From contig NZ_CP059735.1 of assembly GCF_000948975.2 (NCBI RefSeq), forward strand, positions 3,534,001-3,598,000: a DNA stretch of 64,000 nt, given 5' to 3'. Position 1 is the stretch's first letter; every line of letters starts with the position of its first letter. Position numbers and translations under genes: made by a program. Below are positions 62,292 to 64,000 of this stretch, piece after piece. The stretch comes from Thalassomonas actiniarum. GTDB taxonomy: Bacteria > Pseudomonadota > Gammaproteobacteria > Enterobacterales > Alteromonadaceae. The notes beneath the pieces are model-generated. The model did no database searches and was not told the origin of the DNA. It saw nothing but the letters and a program-made list of their open reading frames with translations.

Positions 62292-62834
62292 TTATCCTTT
62301 TTTAGGGGCTAAGACCATCACCATTTGGCGACCTTCCGCTCTGCGAGGGAAGAACTCCACTACGGTCAATTCTTCCAGGTCGGTTTTAACGCGACTTAAA
62401 AGTTCTAACCCCAGTTCCTGGTGTGCCATTTCACGGCCACGGAAACGTAATGTAACCTTGACCTTGTCGCCACCTTCTAAAAAGCGCTTCAGGTTGCGTA
62501 GTTTGACCTGATAGTCGCCTTCATCTGTGCCAGGGCGGAATTTAATTTCCTTAACCTGGATTTGTTTCTGCTTTTTGCGTTGTTCTTTTTGTTCTTTACT
62601 CTTTTCGTAAAGAAACTTACCGTAATCCATTACGCGACAAACTGGCGGCTTAGCCGTCGGGCTAATTTCAACGAGATCAACACCCGCTTTTTCAGCTTCA
62701 TCCATGGCATCGTTTAATGAAACGATCCCCATGGGTTCGCCGTCAAGACCAATCAAACGTATTTCTTCTGCTGTAATTAACTCATTTAAACGATGTGCCG
62801 GCTCTTTTTGTCCGCCTCGTTGACCACCTTTAAT
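62292..62834 (-). CDS. infC: translation initiation factor IF-3, probable AUU start
   Basis: This is IF-3, about 180 residues, with [24 protein letters not shown] and [15 protein letters not shown] in the N-domain and [14 protein letters not shown] in the C-domain. It prevents subunit joining and proofreads start codons. The sequence reads GGAGG-AAC-ATG-GCT-ATT-AAA-GGT. The ATG at 62840 is only three bases from GGAGG, whereas the ATT at 62834 is eight bases away and begins IKGG, like the AUU start of E. coli infC. I therefore place the start at 62834; a conventional ATG call would end at 62840. Confidence 0.9.
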   Translation of the reverse strand: MKGGQRGGQKEPAHRLNELITAEEIRLIGLDGEPMGIVSLNDAMDEAEKAGVDLVEISPTAKPPVCRVMDYGKFLYEKSKEQKEQRKKQKQIQVKEIKFRPGTDEGDYQVKLRNLKRFLEGGDKVKVTLRFRGREMAHQELGLELLSRVKTDLEELTVVEFFPRRAEGRQMVMVLAPKKG

Positions 62835-62894
62835 AGCCATGTTCCTCCAAAGAACTTTGTACCAAATTTAAATATGTATTTGGATTAAAAAAAA

Positions 62895-64000
62895 TTATGC
62901 CCGTGTATTAACTTCTTCAGTTAATTTTGCAACAAACGCATCGACAGACATTTTACCTAAATCTTCTCCACTTCGGGTACGCACCGCAATTTCACCATTG
63001 GCCATTTCTTGATCGCCAACAACTAACAAATACGGCACCCTCTTCAAAGTGTGCTCGCGGATTTTAAAGCCTATCTTCTCATTTCTCAAGTCTAGTTTGG
63101 CTCTAAATCCATTTTCTTTCAGTTTTTTGACTACTTTTTCACAATATTCACCCTGTTTGTCGGTAATATTCATTACCGTTGCCTGAATTGGCGACAACCA
63201 GGTGGGGAATTTTCCTGTGTATTCTTCAATTAAAATACCGATAAAACGCTCTAATGAACCTAAAATCGCCCTGTGAATCATCACCGGGGTATAACGTTCA
63301 TTGTCTTCACCAACATAAGTGGCACCTAAACGCTCCGGTAAGGCAAAATCAAGTTGTACCGTTCCACACTGCCAGGCACGTCCTAAACAGTCCATCAGGG
63401 TAAACTCGATTTTAGGACCGTAGAAAGCCCCTTCACCCGGTAAATATTCAAACTCAATGTTAGAGTCGGTTAAGACCTGGGCTAAGCCCTGCTCCGCCTT
63501 ATCCCAGATTTCATCGCTGCCGATACGCTTTTCAGGACGGGTAGAGAGTTTCACCACGATTTCTTCAAAACCGAATGAACCGTAGACGTCATAAACCATC
63601 TGGATACATTTACTGACTTCTTCGGCAACCTGATCTTCGGTACAGAAGATATGGGCGTCATCCTGGGTAAAGCCACGTACCCGCATCAAGCCGTGCAACG
63701 AGCCTGAAGGTTCGTTACGGTGACAGCAGCCAAACTCGGCAATACGTAAGGGTAAATCACGGTATGACTTTAAGCCTTGGTTAAATATCTGCACATGGCC
63801 CGGGCAATTCATCGGTTTTATGGCGTATTCACGTTTTTCCGACTCGGTCGTGAACATAGCATCGGCGTATTTGTCCCAGTGACCGGATTTCTCCCACAGG
63901 GATCTGTCCATCATCATTGGCGCTTTGACTTCGTCATAATCGTATTCGTGTAATTTTTCACGAACAAATTTTTCCAGCTCGGTATAGATGGTCCAGCCGT
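62895..64000 (-). CDS. thrS: threonyl-tRNA synthetase, C-terminal part (truncated by window edge)
   Basis: The frame stays open to the right edge of the window, giving about 368 C-terminal residues of the usual ~640. It covers the class II catalytic core and the anticodon-binding domain. The zinc ligands of ThrS are seen in MNCPGH (Cys), [10 protein letters not shown] context with CCHRNE, and [16 protein letters not shown] (His). The C-terminal domain contains [16 protein letters not shown]. The editing and TGS domains lie outside the window. It precedes infC by about 55 bases. Confidence 0.97.
   Translation of the reverse strand, partial: GWTIYTELEKFVREKLHEYDYDEVKAPMMMDRSLWEKSGHWDKYADAMFTTESEKREYAIKPMNCPGHVQIFNQGLKSYRDLPLRIAEFGCCHRNEPSGSLHGLMRVRGFTQDDAHIFCTEDQVAEEVSKCIQMVYDVYGSFGFEEIVVKLSTRPEKRIGSDEIWDKAEQGLAQVLTDSNIEFEYLPGEGAFYGPKIEFTLMDCLGRAWQCGTVQLDFALPERLGATYVGEDNERYTPVMIHRAILGSLERFIGILIEEYTGKFPTWLSPIQATVMNITDKQGEYCEKVVKKLKENGFRAKLDLRNEKIGFKIREHTLKRVPYLLVVGDQEMANGEIAVRTRSGEDLGKMSVDAFVAKLTEEVNTRA

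Overview
The window reads as chromosome of a marine gammaproteobacterium of the order Alteromonadales, most like the Colwelliaceae (Thalassomonas/Colwellia type). I infer this from the thrS-infC-rpmI-rplT-purC-pheST-ihfA order, the mltD/gloB/yafS-like neighbourhood, the long-form PurC, an E. coli-like lysine riboswitch in front of lysC, and the large number of exported and envelope proteins. No database was consulted; names rest on recognised motifs and families.

Layout. 1-2.3 kb: dgcN-dgcA, a translationally coupled pair for D-glutamate catabolism. 2.5-7.6 kb: an unusual four-gene unit made of a coiled-coil protein, a membrane-anchored OmpA-like protein, a Ras/Rab-like small GTPase and a PAS-GGDEF-EAL protein. 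7.6-17.8 kb: accessory envelope genes (exported CapA-like phosphoesterase, truncated AraC-type regulator, two tandem Cys-rich secreted micro-proteins, a beta-helix protein, a cytochrome c lipoprotein, a periplasmic binding protein, a Cys-rich lipoprotein), then a divergent LysR/flavoprotein pair.

18.0-23.2 kb: an A+T-rich island bounded by two copies of the first ~41 bp of sbcB. One is a stopped 14-codon remnant at 18036; the other is the start of the intact sbcB at 23184. Inside are a membrane protein of unknown role, an Mrr-like nuclease, a SymE toxin with a candidate antisense RNA, and three membrane or hydrophobic proteins, two of them coupled like a toxin and its immunity protein. This looks like a defence/conflict island integrated into the 5' end of sbcB.

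23.2-39.6 kb: sbcB, a beta-hydroxyacid dehydrogenase, a small membrane-anchored protein, a 3,245-residue LamG-repeat protein with no signal peptide (unknown function, possibly toxin-like), a gpx-ohrR pair with a palindromic operator, and lysC behind a lysine riboswitch. 39.6-55 kb: elyC, a Nif3-like protein, a TonB-dependent receptor, yafS-like/gloB/mltD with an inserted secreted protein, a 50-bp tandem repeat array, a secreted C15-peptidase-like protein whose nucleophile is Ser, an Atm1-type ABC transporter, azoR, a DUF2937 protein and an SsuA-like binding protein. 55.3-64 kb, all on the minus strand: ihfA, pheT, pheS, an orphan binding protein, purC, rplT, rpmI, infC (probably with an AUU start) and thrS, which runs off the right edge.

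Strongest leads are the sbcB-bounded island with its SymE/SymR and candidate toxin-immunity genes, the small-GTPase/c-di-GMP unit, and the giant LamG protein.
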